DNA from: Peltaster fructicola
Taxonomy: Eukaryota > Ascomycota > Dothideomycetes
Length of the DNA: 64,000 nucleotides
Assembly: GCA_001592805.2 (NCBI GenBank)
Contig: CP051141.1
Span: 1,178,001 to 1,242,000 of the forward strand
Direction: 5' to 3'
Both the position numbers and the translations under genes were made by a program. This document shows positions 49,101-59,594 of this stretch, piece after piece; the first letter of the stretch is position 1, and each line of letters starts with the position of its first letter. A model generated the notes under the pieces. It was given only the letters and a program-made list of their open reading frames with translations, was not told the DNA's origin and did no database searches.

Positions 49101-50663
49101 TAATGCTTGAATCATGCCAAGGAAGCGAGATGCTGTCTCTGCTAGAGTTGCAAGGCATGCAGCGTAAGTTGCTCTCACAACAGGGTAGTTCTTGAATTGC
49201 TTCGTGTGGACCAGGACCAGTAGGCGTGGGAATATGTATTGTGTGAAGAGGAACGAGTTCACCGGCGATGTGACTGTAACAAGAGCCAGTAGTTGTGTCA
49301 TTGTCCTTAAGGCTGTCACTAGAACCATCTCGTCGTTGTCCTCGAGTAGTGGCATGATGTATGGCAGCACTCGATCGAGTTTTGCTTCGTCGGGTAACCT
49401 TGCAGCGAACGCCAGAAGCAGCTCGCATGCATGTATCTTTGAGGTAGCTCGTGCCACATTGCGGACGGAGGAGGTGACCACGTTCAGAAGTATGAGTGTG
49501 CCATTGTCGCCTGAAAGTGCCAGTGCCGCTGCTGCTAGGTGTCTGGCATTTGGAAGATCGATCTGTAGTGGGAACAATCCATACTGATCTCGAGCTGGCT
49601 GATCAGCAGAGGTGTTATAGCCCAAGGATACGGATAACATTTCGAAGTCGGCATATATACGTTCGATGCGGTCGTCTGCAATGGCATTGTTGGTCTCTCT
49701 AACAACGACAGGAGTCCGTCCAGAGCTAGGATCCGTTACCTCCTGCATCAGTGTATGCAAGTGTTGATAAAAGTACAGAGGGAATGCCTTGTTCTTGTAT
49801 TCGTCGAGATAGTCTTGGGCATGCCATCGCTCGCCGGGGTCCAGCCGTAGCATGCTCGCAATGAGTGCTCGGATATGCTCATCGTCGATCTTGCTCAACA
49901 GTGGTACGATCGGATCGTACTCGCCTTTCCTATACTTGAAGAGTTGAGTAAGGGTAAAGGTTGGCGCCTCGGTGAAGAGCTCGGCGATGACACAGCCCAA
50001 GCTGAAGATGTCCATGTTCCATTGTACAGTATCATCTTCGCCCGGCTTTCGCGGTTCAGCCAAGAACCGCTCTGGTGCGAGATAGCATGTTCGTCTGGCT
50101 GCCGTATCGAAATAGAAGGAGAAATCGGCAGGGTTGTCCTCAGGCAAGTACACTGGTTTGAAGGCCGAGGAGAAGTCGGTGAGATACACCCAACCCCATG
50201 ATGTGATCAAAACGTTTTCTGATTTGATATCACCATGGAAGATGCCTCTGGAGTGACAATCCCGGACAGCACAGATGAGCTGGAAAGCGATCCACTTCTT
50301 CTCGACTGCCTCTAGGAATGGTCTTATGCTGATGCGATCATAGAGCGAATTGTGTATGAACTGTCGTACAAGGATACCGTAATTGCCAGTCTCCAGTATT
50401 CGCTGGTATGTGAGGACATTCGGCACATCCGAAAGTGCTGTACGCTCTGCCTTGAGGATGCGAGCGTACTTCTTGAACGACACTGCCGCGCTCGACTTCA
50501 TGCAAACTTTGACCACAACAACGCCGTTCTTGTGCTTGGCACGCACAGTTCGTAGGAATCTCGCGCCTCCGAGTACCTTCTCGAAGGTCAGATCGATCAG
50601 TTCTGGGGCCTCGATGGCGCTGGGTCCTGCTGGTATTGTCGTCGCTGAGTATCCTTGACCCAT
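46119..50663 (-). CDS. vps15: Vps15 / PIK3R4 regulatory kinase of the Vps34 complex
   Basis: Scaffold kinase of class III PI3-kinase complexes I (autophagy) and II (endosomal sorting). 1514 residues, single exon. N-terminal MGQGYS is an N-myristoylation signal. The kinase domain (~25-310) has VVVKVCMKSS, catalytic loop FHGDIKSENVLITSWGWV and DFSSAF in place of DFG, the usual Vps15 departure. HEAT repeats (~375-760) include PLLEDNDEMVLVTALRTMTQ and DFVVEQALRSLASMAELGLL. After a disordered linker, a C-terminal WD40 propeller (~1085-1514) reads HTSKISQLVVSPDHAFFLSA, DDGTVKVWDSERLER, LLIGTTHGVLDLWDIRFRL and FLITGGPDNKVRFWDP. Full length and intact. Confidence 0.96.
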   Translation of the reverse strand: MGQGYSATTIPAGPSAIEAPELIDLTFEKVLGGARFLRTVRAKHKNGVVVVKVCMKSSAAVSFKKYARILKAERTALSDVPNVLTYQRILETGNYGILVRQFIHNSLYDRISIRPFLEAVEKKWIAFQLICAVRDCHSRGIFHGDIKSENVLITSWGWVYLTDFSSAFKPVYLPEDNPADFSFYFDTAARRTCYLAPERFLAEPRKPGEDDTVQWNMDIFSLGCVIAELFTEAPTFTLTQLFKYRKGEYDPIVPLLSKIDDEHIRALIASMLRLDPGERWHAQDYLDEYKNKAFPLYFYQHLHTLMQEVTDPSSGRTPVVVRETNNAIADDRIERIYADFEMLSVSLGYNTSADQPARDQYGLFPLQIDLPNARHLAAAALALSGDNGTLILLNVVTSSVRNVARATSKIHACELLLAFAARLPDEAKLDRVLPYIMPLLEDNDEMVLVTALRTMTQLLALVTVTSPVNSFLFTQYIFPRLLVLVHTKQFKNYPVVRATYAACLATLAETASRFLGMIQALRADGSLPAQTAVDDDSTGLTPFDSYDATRADLVNEFEAQTKVFLTDNNTAVRRAFLSSVTSLCVFFGEAKAADVILSHLNTYLNDPNWQLKCDFFKTIVGISVYVGGASIEDFILPLMLQALTDPQDFVVEQALRSLASMAELGLLQRPKTWELIDTVARFTMHPNLWIREAAAHFVAAAIIFLSVADIRVLVTPLIAPYLKTPVATLSESEILDSLRKPLPRTVLDLAMSWATRVDRGVFWKSAKDSRRLSYHGTGQVPPQSSVADLTNAKSLARVPKNDEDEQYIGRLRSAGMHSEDEFKFLAFREYIWRVSHRRNTDDEHDAKDIYDDVVSIAKLKIRPHTVLFDNDPTSYGRHVQAAAAAQQLVEAPSDADNASPSLQPKSSAPLGLQNGKLTVGTLSKRPSDSLSSSPSPGGEQLSKEVDRALRHRESRATILLGKAAAEVATTDLQATGQLQRPAESASDQAPKRPSTLTQIASSRSIHNYDGSDPNVLKLLDNVYVDSFPVDVAEFGPIIQSNKRGDIPSSGGQQNPGLWRPQGRTVAVLNEHTSKISQLVVSPDHAFFLSASDDGTVKVWDSERLERNVSHRSRATHRLAAGVRLTSLCFVDSTHTFICAGNDGRLQVVKVDVTEAGPESTQSAKYGKLKVLREWQIPRSESALEYAVHMEHMRRDATNIVVLATNTNRVLAVDLRRMNVVFEFRNPAQHGSITTFCIGRKHDWLLIGTTHGVLDLWDIRFRLKLRSWAFPAAACITRLQLHPSRKAARRNRVCVAGGSNLGEVSVWDIEKVICIEVYRAVVPAAGDKINLRDYELRNLEDGRSDALLTRAGDTVDRVDTGTLSSYMAALLAQQPSPKDSETQLPFLITGGPDNKVRFWDPDHLEACKVVGGSGTDPKPSYTISTLNLDTKIISEKPADSPQPPAGAIESNKVGASTSARRGQSNSKTSRYDQIRLSAQHLLNGHLDSITDIALLERPFGMIVSSNRAGQIFIHQ

Positions 50664-51002
50664 GATGGGAGGAGAACGAGGTTTATCGCTTGGTTCTGCA
50701 CGTTGTCATCCCCATCGCGCATGTCACAAACGCTCTGCGACCGCTCAAGAGTGAAGGTGATTGCTGCTTTGTGACTGTGTGACTGCGACTAGGCATCGTG
50801 CACCTGCTCAAGTCATATGCGGCTGTAACACCAGCCACAACGCCACGATATGTGGCTGTTGCAGTGTGTCCCTGCGCCGATCGTCGGGAAGCCCCTCTAA
50901 GATTTTGAGTCACTCCAAGATGAGCTCAATGGCATTCTCATCTTTCCACCATCTCACAAGATAGGCGACGGCTGTAAGCTCGCCCTGACATCCTCAGATA
51001 CG
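50664..51002. promoter_or_regulatory. Divergent promoter of vps15 and thr4
   Basis: 339 bp between start codons of two divergent genes. No specific element identified. Confidence 0.5.
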
Positions 51003-52774
51003 ATGTCGGCAGTTAATGCTCCGCACAATCCATCACAGCGCTACCTCAGCACCAGGGGAGGCTCATATGATGTAGGTACAGCATCGTCGTGCTAGGACTG
51101 AAGTTAAGCAGCGGTACAGTTCTCTTTCGAGGATGTGGTCCTGAAAGGCCTTGCATCTGACGGCGGTCTGTTCATTCCTGAAGAGATCCCAACATTACCT
51201 TCGGACTGGCAGAACAAATGGCGCGACTACTCCTTCCAGGATCTTGCATTCGAGGTCATGTCTTTGTACATCTCGAGGATGGAGATCCCTGAGCATGACC
51301 TCAAGGAGATCATCCATCGAAGTTACAGCACTTTCCGCGCTCAAAATATCACACCCATTATCACACTTGATCAGCAGAAACACCTCCACCTTCTCGAGCT
51401 CTTCCATGGTCCGACATTCGCTTTCAAAGATGTGGCACTGCAGTTCCTTGGCAACCTGTTCGAGTATTTCTTGGTACGGAGGAACAAGGGCAAGGAAGAG
51501 GCAGGACGAGAACACTTGACGGTTGTTGGAGCTACGAGTGGTGATACAGGCTCGGCAGCCATCTATGGACTACGGGGCAAGAAGGATGTCAGTGTATTCA
51601 TCATGCACCCCAAGGGTAAGGTCAGTCCGATACAAGAAGCACAGATGACGACGGTCTTGGATGCCAACGTACACAACCTCGCCGTCGAGGGCACATTCGA
51701 CGATTGTCAGGTATGAGAGCAGCTTACGAGAACCAGAAGAGAACTGACGATGACCAGGACATCGTAAAATTGCTGTTCGCAGACCCAGAGATCAATCAAA
51801 CACATCGCCTCGCAGCTGTCAACAGCATCAACTGGGCACGTATTCTCGCACAGATCACCTACTACTTCCACTCCTACTTCACTCTCGCTCGCCAAACTGG
51901 CAACTCCTTTCCCAAGATCAACTTCGTTGTGCCCACAGGCAACTTTGGCGACATATTAGCAGGCTACTTCGCGACCCGCATGGGCCTGCCGACAGAGCGG
52001 CTCGTCATCGCGACCAACGAGAACGATATCCTGCATCGCTTCTGGAGGTCCGGATACTACGAGAAGAAGCCAGTACACGGTGTTGAGGCAGAGGGTGGAT
52101 TCGAAGAGGATGGTGTTAAGGCTCACTCTGAGGGCGTCAAGGAGACACTAGCGCCGGCAATGGATATTCTTGTCTCGTCGAACTTTGAGCGGTTACTCTG
52201 GTACTTGGCTTATCAGAATAGCACTGCTGAAGAGACGAACCACCGCCGCATGATGGCTGGCGAGCAGGTCAAGCAATGGCTGAATGATCTCAAGACCGCT
52301 GGTGGCTTTGGTGTTGGGAAGGAGATTCTCGCAGCTGCAAGGGAGCAATTCAGCAGTGAGAGAGTCAGTGACAAGCAGACGCTGGACACCATCAAGTCGG
52401 TGTACGATCAAACGTTACCAGCAGATGCTCAATCAGCTGGATCCAAAGCCACCACTGGTACTCTAAACCATGGCCACTACATCCTTGACCCACACTCTGC
52501 CATTGGTATTGCAGCATCTCTTCGCTCCATCGCTACCGCCGGAAAGGACGTCGAGCACATCTCCTTAGCAACAGCACATCCTGCCAAGTTCTCACACGCG
52601 GTGGAACAAGCATTGAAGGAGGTCTCAGATTTCAGCTTCGAGACAGTCTTGCCGGAACAGTTCGTCGGTCTCGAGGAGCAGCAGCGCAGGGTCACGGAAT
52701 GCAAGGCCGACTGGAAGGCGGTGCGAGAAATCGTCGTGAAAGAGGTTGAACAAGAATTGAAAGGTGTACGGTAA
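51003..52774 (+). CDS. thr4: Threonine synthase
   Basis: PLP enzyme converting O-phosphohomoserine to threonine, last step of threonine synthesis. Exons are 51003-51071, 51120-51710 and 51758-52774, introns 48 and 47 nt, giving 558 residues. It starts MSAVNAPHNPSQRYLSTRGG (substrate-side RGG motif), then KGLASDGGLFIPEEIP. The PLP lysine lies in HGPTFAFKDVALQFLGNLFE; the phosphate loop is VVGATSGDTGSAAIYGLRGK. Also NFVVPTGNFGDILAGYFATR and ILVSSNFERLLWYL. Matches the yeast-type (class II) enzyme over the full length. Confidence 0.96.
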
Positions 52775-53451
52775 TCATACAGTTGCGTCGTCGTTAGCAC
52801 CAACACAGCGGATCAAATCAAAAGCGGGAAAGCGCACGACTCTGGGAGATCATCAACGCGACATGTCTCTCTTCTCTTCGTTTCTGCACGTCCTTGCATC
52901 AACATGGAAGTCATGCCGTCGTTCGTCAGGTCTTGACTCGAAGTATGCTGTGCGACATAATGCGCTAAGGTCGACCAGTATCATAAAATCGCCGCCATTC
53001 ACATCTTATCTTCGACAAGCCCCTCCCAATCTTGACCAAGACAGGCAGGTCTTAGACGACATGGTTCTGTACACCAACCCCTACCCATCGTCGTGCAGAA
53101 TTGCGGCGTCATGGAAGCGATGATACGGGTTCCCGTCATTGTAGCCTTCGCGCAATCTCCAATGTCGCTATCTCATCCATTCAGCATCGCGCAGCTCGCG
53201 TGTGATACGAGACATACTCTCGAGGCACTACACTAAGAGGAGGCCATGCGTTTGAAGGTCAATGGGCCACACTAAAAGGTAGGATACTAATCATGTTGTC
53301 GGCGGCATGAAAACTCCCCTCCCACGTTGATGCCACTGGAATGCTTAGTTCGAGACATCTGACGTAGAAGGAAAGGATATAAGAGGTAGTGGTATGTCTC
53401 TGTTCAACTCGGCAAGATTGTGGCTTTCTCAGCTTTCATTACTTGCGCAGT
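52775..53451. other. Intergenic; holds a TATA-like element at 53378-53383
   Basis: Nothing gene-like. TATAAG lies 74 bp before the sedolisin ATG in a good position for a core promoter. Confidence 0.45.
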
Positions 53452-55452
53452 ATGAGGCTTTCTATTATTCCAATATGCTGTCTCGCAGTTGTAGCATACG
53501 CCGCACCATTCAAGCGTAGCGGATATGCTGTCAAGAATGCCCATCCAGTGCCTCAGAAGTGGCAGCGTGTAGGCAAAGCGCCTGAAGTAAGGTTGCGACA
53601 AGGTTGAGAAGCTCAGGCTGACGTTTGTAGTCTCACACCATTGCTCTCCGCATAGCATTGAAGCAGCAGTCCTTTGACGAGCTAGAGAGTCGTCTGTACG
53701 AGGTATCTGATCCCGATTCTGCAACATACGGCGAATGGCTAGACACACCTGAAATTCACACCTTGATCGCTCCTCACGAGACCACAAAGGATGCTGTCCA
53801 TGCTTGGCTGGCCGATAATGGGATCGAAAGCTTTGCTGCTTCACCAGCAGGAGACTGGCTCTACATTCCCATGTCTGTCAAGGAGGCCGAACGCCTGTTA
53901 GACACCGAATATCACGTCTACAAGCATGTTGACAATGGCAATGAGCTTGTTCGCACGCCAGAGTACAGTCTGCCAGCGCACCTGCACCAGCACATCGATG
54001 TTGTGGCTCCAACAACCTACTTCGGCGACACAGAAGCCATGCGCACCTCACTGAAGTTTGCTGAGGTCTACGGCAAGCCAGGTTGCGGTCCTGAGAGTAC
54101 TCCTCCATGGCATGGTCATGGTGGTGTTCCAGGAAGTCAGCCAACCTCAGTGCTGTCTGCAACGCTACCGCCGTCACCAGCGAATGTCTGCGTACGCTGT
54201 ACAACACCATCGACTACGTGCCAAAGGTGCCACAGAAGAACCTGGTCTCGATGACTGCATACCTCGAAGAGTCTGCCAACATCTCTGATTTCCATATCTT
54301 CCTTTCTCAGCAGCGCAAAGACGCCTCTCCGGACTATACCTTCAGCGTGGACTCTATCAATGGTGGCATCAATATGCAAGATCCAGAGCCACCACAATAC
54401 TACCGTGTCCGTGATCTCGAGGCCAACTTGGACTCGCAAACTATCGGAGGGTTCATCTATCCTACTCAGTTCGTGGTATACTCAACAGGTGGATCTCCTC
54501 CATTTGTTCCAGACCTGAACACGCCAACGGACACAAATGAGCCATATCTCGACTGGGTGCAGAATCTGCTTGCTCAGGATCGCTCAGCCCTGCCGAATGT
54601 CGTATCAACATCTTATGGAGACGACGAGCAGTCTGTGCCGAATGATTACGCCACTCGTGTCTGTCAAGAGTTCGCCCAGTTGACGGGTAGAGGTATAACA
54701 CTGGTCTTCTCCTCTGGCGATAACGGAGTGGGCACCAACGGCACATGTGTCAGCAACGACGGATCTAACAGAGCGACCTTCCTGCCAGCATTCCCAGCTA
54801 CGTGCCCTTTTGTGACTGTCGTCGGCGGTACTCGCAACTTCCAGCCTGAGATAGTTGCATACGATACTCGCAACGGATATGTCAGTGGATCTGGTATCTC
54901 AAACTACTTTTCGAGACCAAAGTGGCAAGATGCTGCGGTATCTGCATACCAGAATGAGATTGGCGATCTGCACTCTGGACTATACAACACCACTGGTCGG
55001 GCGTACCCAGATATCTCAGCTCAAGGCTTCCACTACGTCGTTGTCTATGCTGGCGTCAATATCCTGCTTGATGGTACGAGTTGTTCGGCTCCAACGGCCT
55101 CTTCTGTCCTGGCACTCGTCAATGATGCCTTGATCGCTGCTGGCAAACCTACCCTGGGCTTCATCAACCCTTGGCTCTACAAGTTCGGCCACTATGCATT
55201 CAACGACATCCTCGATGGTAGCACTTGGGGTTGCGATACGTAAGTGGTGGTGCTCTACTCGAACACTAGGCTGACATCTTGAACAGATCTGGATTCCCTG
55301 CCAAGAAAGGATGGGTAAGCATGACTGCTGGACTGCCGAGCTATAGCTGACAAGTAGCACAGGATCTCGCATCTGGCTGGGGCACACCAGACTTCCAGAA
55401 GATCTCCCAATTCGCCGTTTGGGGTCCGCCAGTGGCATCAATCTCGTCCTGA
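53452..55452 (+). CDS. Secreted sedolisin (S53 serine-carboxyl peptidase, tripeptidyl-peptidase type)
   Basis: Acid-active extracellular protease. Signal peptide MRLSIIPICCLAVVAYA, then a pro-domain (FDELESRLYEVSDPDSATYG, WLDTPEIHTLIAPHETTKD). Exons are 53452-53586, 53631-~54081, ~54141-55239, 55287-55314 and 55363-55452; three introns of 44, 47 and 48 nt have clear GTAAG donors. Catalytic Glu and Asp are in RDLEANLDSQTIGG, oxyanion Asp in STSYGDDEQS, Ser in DGTSCSAPTASS. The calcium-site Asp is in FNDILDGSTWGC; the last exon ends with ASGWGTPDFQKI. Between 54060 and 54140 the frame shifts: removing 54082-54140 (GTTGCG donor) or 54097-54140 (GTACTC donor) restores it, both weak donors. About 600 residues. 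Confidence 0.88.
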
Positions 55453-55729
55453 TGTAGTGCAAGGGCTACGGGTATTGCTATGGGACATTGGAAGGCCGGC
55501 ACGCAATCTTCGGACGGAACAGAACATGCTCTGTATTGGAGAAAATTCTGATAGCTTTGAAGTAGCCATCAGCGGTATACAAGTCGCCTTGTGCTGTTAA
55601 AGATCACAAGCATGCTCGTAATACGTCCATCATGATATATCGGCTTGCCACTACCGCAAGCGTAGCACTTCCACTTGGACAATATCGAGTAGGAGGACTC
55701 AGTTTGTCGGCCCGTCTTATTCTGTCTGT

Positions 55730-57295
55730 CTACAATCGAGGCCTTGGACAGAGGTGGAACCATGAACCAGCATTGGGCCTTGCTGGCAGGTACCTCTCAA
55801 GCTCGACCATATTGAGATACGATGTATCTCCTCGCACGGAGTTCAGGTCTGAGATACCACACAACCGCATAGCTGTTTCTAGCTCATCTTGCACGACTGC
55901 ACACTGGTTAGCGAGGAAATGACATCTATGCAGCAAACTTACTCCCAGCACAATGCTCAACACCCTCTCTACCATATGCAATAGCACACTGGAACGGTCG
56001 ACCCACACCGACAGCGCTTGCACCAAGCAGTATGGCCTTCAATATGTCTGAACCACGTCTCACGCCGCCATCGACAAGCACGTCCATCTTGTCAAAGACT
56101 TCAGGACAATCTCTCCGGAGCTCCAGAAGCACAAGGATAGTCGCCGGTGATCCGTCTAGAGCTCTACCGCCATGATTACTCACCACAATGCCTGCACAGC
56201 CCAGGTTCAATGCCGTCTTTGCGTCAGCAGCTGACTGGATACCCTTCACAAGCACGGGCAGTCGAGTGTGCTTCTTGATCCAGGCTATATCATCCCAGCA
56301 GAGCGCAGGGTCAATGAAAGAGCCTGTACTTCTTGCCAGTCCTGCACCTTTCTTGTCGATACCAGACTTCTTACTATCCTGGTATGCTGAGCTGACTTCC
56401 TGCGTTCTCACACGCTCGTCAGCTTCACGCTTCGACACGACTGCGAGGTCAGCAGTGACCATTAAGGCCTTGACCTGCGGCATTTGATCAAGGTTGCGTA
56501 GTAGTGCCTCGGTCTTTCGTCGTTGCTTGTCCACATATAGCTGGAAGAAGAATGGATGTCCTTTGCCAGATGCTAAGATCTCTTCTGTTAAGAGCGATGA
56601 AGATGTCGAGACGCAGTGTACGATGTTTGTCGCAGCAGCACCAGCACCGAGAGCGGTCTCAGCTTCAGGCCCGGACGTCTTCGCCATACCCATCGGGCAG
56701 ATCCATACTGGCATGCTGCAATCGACACCTAGAACCTTCGACTTGGTGTTGACAGAGCTGACGTTACGCATCACTCGAGGACGGAACCATAGCTTCTGCC
56801 AGTATGATTTGTTGGCATTGAGCGTGAGTAAATCATTCGAGGCACCAGATAGGTAAGCATTCGCTTTCTGTGAGGCCGACTTGGCAAATGCTTGCTCGAA
56901 GTCATCAAGATTGATGATAGATGACAACGGCGGCCTTTCATTTGGAGCGGCTTGTGATACTGTCTCGGTTCGCTGTGCTTTCAGCCATGTCTCCGTAATG
57001 GTAGACTCGTCGAAGTCGCCTTTCTGCTCCTCGGGCGACAGAGTCTTCTCAATGAGGTCTGCACCATGATACTCATTGTATGTCTTTGTACCGTCCTTGC
57101 CAGCATACTTGTATATCACTGCGTGGTCAGCACTTTCGACATTCCTCTGACTGGCTCAAACCTACTGTCGGGACCACCAGGATGCTCTGGAGCGAAGCGA
57201 CTGAGGTCGTATACTTTGCCATTGACAAGAATCCAGCAGTCTTCTGGAGTGGCATGCTTTGTCAGTTCTGCTACTGAGATCTTCTGGTCCGACAT
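55730..57295 (-). CDS. cyb2: L-lactate dehydrogenase (cytochrome b2 type, heme b5 + FMN)
   Basis: Oxidises L-lactate to pyruvate, passing electrons from FMN through a b5 heme. Minus-strand exons are 57295-57166, 57118-55943 and 55896-55730; introns 47 and 46 nt; 490 residues. Residues 1-80 are a cytochrome b5 domain (MSDQKISVAELTKHATPEDC, CWILVNGKVYDLSRFAPEHP with the HPGG heme ligand). The FMN barrel has SMPVWICPMGMAKTSGPEAE, HCVSTSSSLLTEEI, ALMVTADLAVVSKREAD, LVKGIQSAADAK, the catalytic His in GIVVSNHGGRALDGSPA, and VLVDGGVRRGSDILKA. The protein begins directly at the b5 domain with no presequence, unlike yeast Cyb2, so a cytosolic location is possible. Confidence 0.92.
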
Positions 57296-58200
57296 TTTCG
57301 AGTGTATCAGACAGGACATGGCACTCGAATGAAACATGGTATATGGTGGTCCCAGTGGAGGAGCCGATGTCCCCGGAACACATGCCGAACATCCGCTGGT
57401 CCTCCTCAGTCCAAATGCCGATGGTGGACAACGCAGATACATAGACAGAATTATCGTGTGAATACTCATTTGTATTTAGCAAGAGTACGCGTGAAACTTC
57501 GTCAGCTGAATCGTTGAGGAACCCGTTACTCAACGGCAGTGTTGTGAAGCTGGCGAACCTCATATCGGCAACACGCTGTTAGCCGTCTGGAAGCATTGCC
57601 AACGTAAGTATCGTATAGCTACCTTTCTCCGTCCTAACAGCGGGTTATCACAAGGTTCGTTATAGCGTTGATGCATGCAGTGGTCAAGCAAATCACCATA
57701 CAACTGCTTGTGTCCATATCGACAGTGATCTGCCAGCAAGCTCACCTTCTAGAGGGCGCCCAAGCCTCGACATCTTTGACGCATACCACATTGTTTAGAG
57801 ACTGTCTGCAGGCTCGTTTCAACCTTGCCTCGAGATGTGTTCAACGACGCTGTATCATCAATGCTGCAGCTCGACATCGACGAAACGATTCTGAGCAAGC
57901 TTATTATCAAAATCTGTGATGTCTCATCTCAAGTGCTGTCTTTCTTGAGATCAATCCCATGTCGACAAAGGACAATATCCAAGCTCGTTGCGTAAATCCT
58001 GCGAGTAATGGCTGTCAAGATAGCGATCTTATACTTGTTCACAACTAGCTAAGCACTCTCGAGAAGCTCATTGAAGAAATTGGTGTGTAATGTGTGCCTA
58101 GCTCCTCGCTCCCGGGTCGAGCGTGAAGTCGGTTCTCCAGTCTCGGCAATATACCTTTACCTTACATCAACCATCAGCAACATGCAAGGCCGCCCAGTCG
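57296..58200. other. Divergent promoter region, cyb2 and gpi2
   Basis: No gene, RNA or repeat recognised. The gpi2 frame stays open from ~58123 but has no ATG until 58201. Confidence 0.4.
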
Positions 58201-59556
58201 ATGTCGTCCTCGCAAGCTACCACAAGCATCGTAGCTTCGCGAGAACCCTCTTCGAAAAAGGCTGACGACCTGCGCATACAACACATCAACAGCCTACGTC
58301 TGCGTCCTGAAGACGCTTACCTCAAATCGCCGCCTCTAGTCTCGAGATCACGAAGCCCTCTTGCGCGCAGCGACACAGTAACGACAGCCTCAGCTGGACT
58401 CAGTGAAGCCAGAAAGAGAAGAGATCGCCGTCGAGGGAGGAGCAGTAGTCGGAAAGGCACGCGTCCATGGAAGAAACTGTTATGGGTCAAACAAAGCTAT
58501 CCCGACAACTACACAGATGAAGAGACCTTCTTAGACCACCTACAGATCAATCAGCGTCTACGGCCATACGAGTTCTGGCCACTCGTCGCCGACAGTACGA
58601 TCATTGTCCAGCATGTGTGCTCGGTGGTCATCTTCGTCTGCTGCTTTGTTGCCATCTTCCAGGAGCGTGTCAGTCCTACAACTGTGGTAGGCTGGGCTAC
58701 ATTCGGCACAGTGGCATCATGGGTATCGCGCGACTACTGGCAGAGCCATGAGCACGAGGAGAATGAGCCTCCGACCAGGTCATCAGCAGAATCGCCGGTG
58801 GACAGCGATAACGCCTTACGCATCATGTCTCTGCCACGCAATGCATCACCACCAAGAGGTAGCCTCGGATCGAGGCCTCATTCGCGAGCACCCAGCCTGA
58901 CCTCTTCCATTCCACGTCCAGTCATCACTGAGCCAATCACTACACCATATGAAGTCACATCAGCACTGTCGCCTCGAATGCTTGAACGACTAACGACTGC
59001 TAAGTCTGCCATCCTCATCTACTTCTCCCTGCTCGGACTCTCGCCTATTCTGAAGTCCTTAACCAAATCGACCAGCAGTGACAGTATCTGGGCATTGAGC
59101 ACTTGGCTGATGTGCATCAACGTGTTCACCTTTGACTACGGTGCTGGACCAGAAGCCAAGTTTCCAGCATCGCTATCGACGAACGCAGCGCTGATGGCGA
59201 GCACTGTCCTGGCATCACGTCTCCCAAGCACGACTCATGTGTTTAGCTTGACGCTGTTTAGCATCGAAGTCTTTGGACTGTTCCCAGTCTTCCGACGTCA
59301 TCTCAAGCACCATTCCTGGATGCTGCATCTCTGGCTGACAGTCTTCTTGGTTGTGCTTGCGTCAGGAGGGCTCAGTATGATCATCTCCGGTGGTGGCTGG
59401 GGATATGCTGTGCTTGGAGTCGTCCTCGGAGGCCTGGGTACCTGTCTAAGCATGGGTATGACGAGTTGGTGGTTGATTGGGCTGCAGAGGTACAAGAATG
59501 AGATCCATGGTCCATGGGACCCTGCTAGGCCTGTCATCCGTCGACATTGGGACTAA
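58201..59556 (+). CDS. gpi2: GPI-GlcNAc transferase subunit Gpi2 (PIG-C)
   Basis: Subunit of the ER complex that transfers GlcNAc to phosphatidylinositol, first step of GPI-anchor synthesis. The first ATG is at 58201, giving 451 residues, no intron. The cytosolic N-terminus is Ser/Arg-rich. The family block RPWKKLLWVKQSYPDNYTDE then HLQINQRLRPYEFWPLVADS precedes the first membrane helices (IIVQHVCSVVIFVCCFVAIF). A poorly conserved Ser/Pro loop (residues ~190-260) is followed by further helices: LIYFSLLGLSPILKSL, WALSTWLMCINVFTFDYG, MLHLWLTVFLVVLASGG and GYAVLGVVLGGLGTCL. Ends HGPWDPARPVIRRHWD, typical of PIG-C. Its stop is 38 bp from that of the convergent HET gene. Confidence 0.94.
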   Translation: MSSSQATTSIVASREPSSKKADDLRIQHINSLRLRPEDAYLKSPPLVSRSRSPLARSDTVTTASAGLSEARKRRDRRRGRSSSRKGTRPWKKLLWVKQSYPDNYTDEETFLDHLQINQRLRPYEFWPLVADSTIIVQHVCSVVIFVCCFVAIFQERVSPTTVVGWATFGTVASWVSRDYWQSHEHEENEPPTRSSAESPVDSDNALRIMSLPRNASPPRGSLGSRPHSRAPSLTSSIPRPVITEPITTPYEVTSALSPRMLERLTTAKSAILIYFSLLGLSPILKSLTKSTSSDSIWALSTWLMCINVFTFDYGAGPEAKFPASLSTNAALMASTVLASRLPSTTHVFSLTLFSIEVFGLFPVFRRHLKHHSWMLHLWLTVFLVVLASGGLSMIISGGGWGYAVLGVVLGGLGTCLSMGMTSWWLIGLQRYKNEIHGPWDPARPVIRRHWD

Positions 59557-59594
59557 TATATGCTGTATCACACATATGTGTTCAAGTATTAAAG

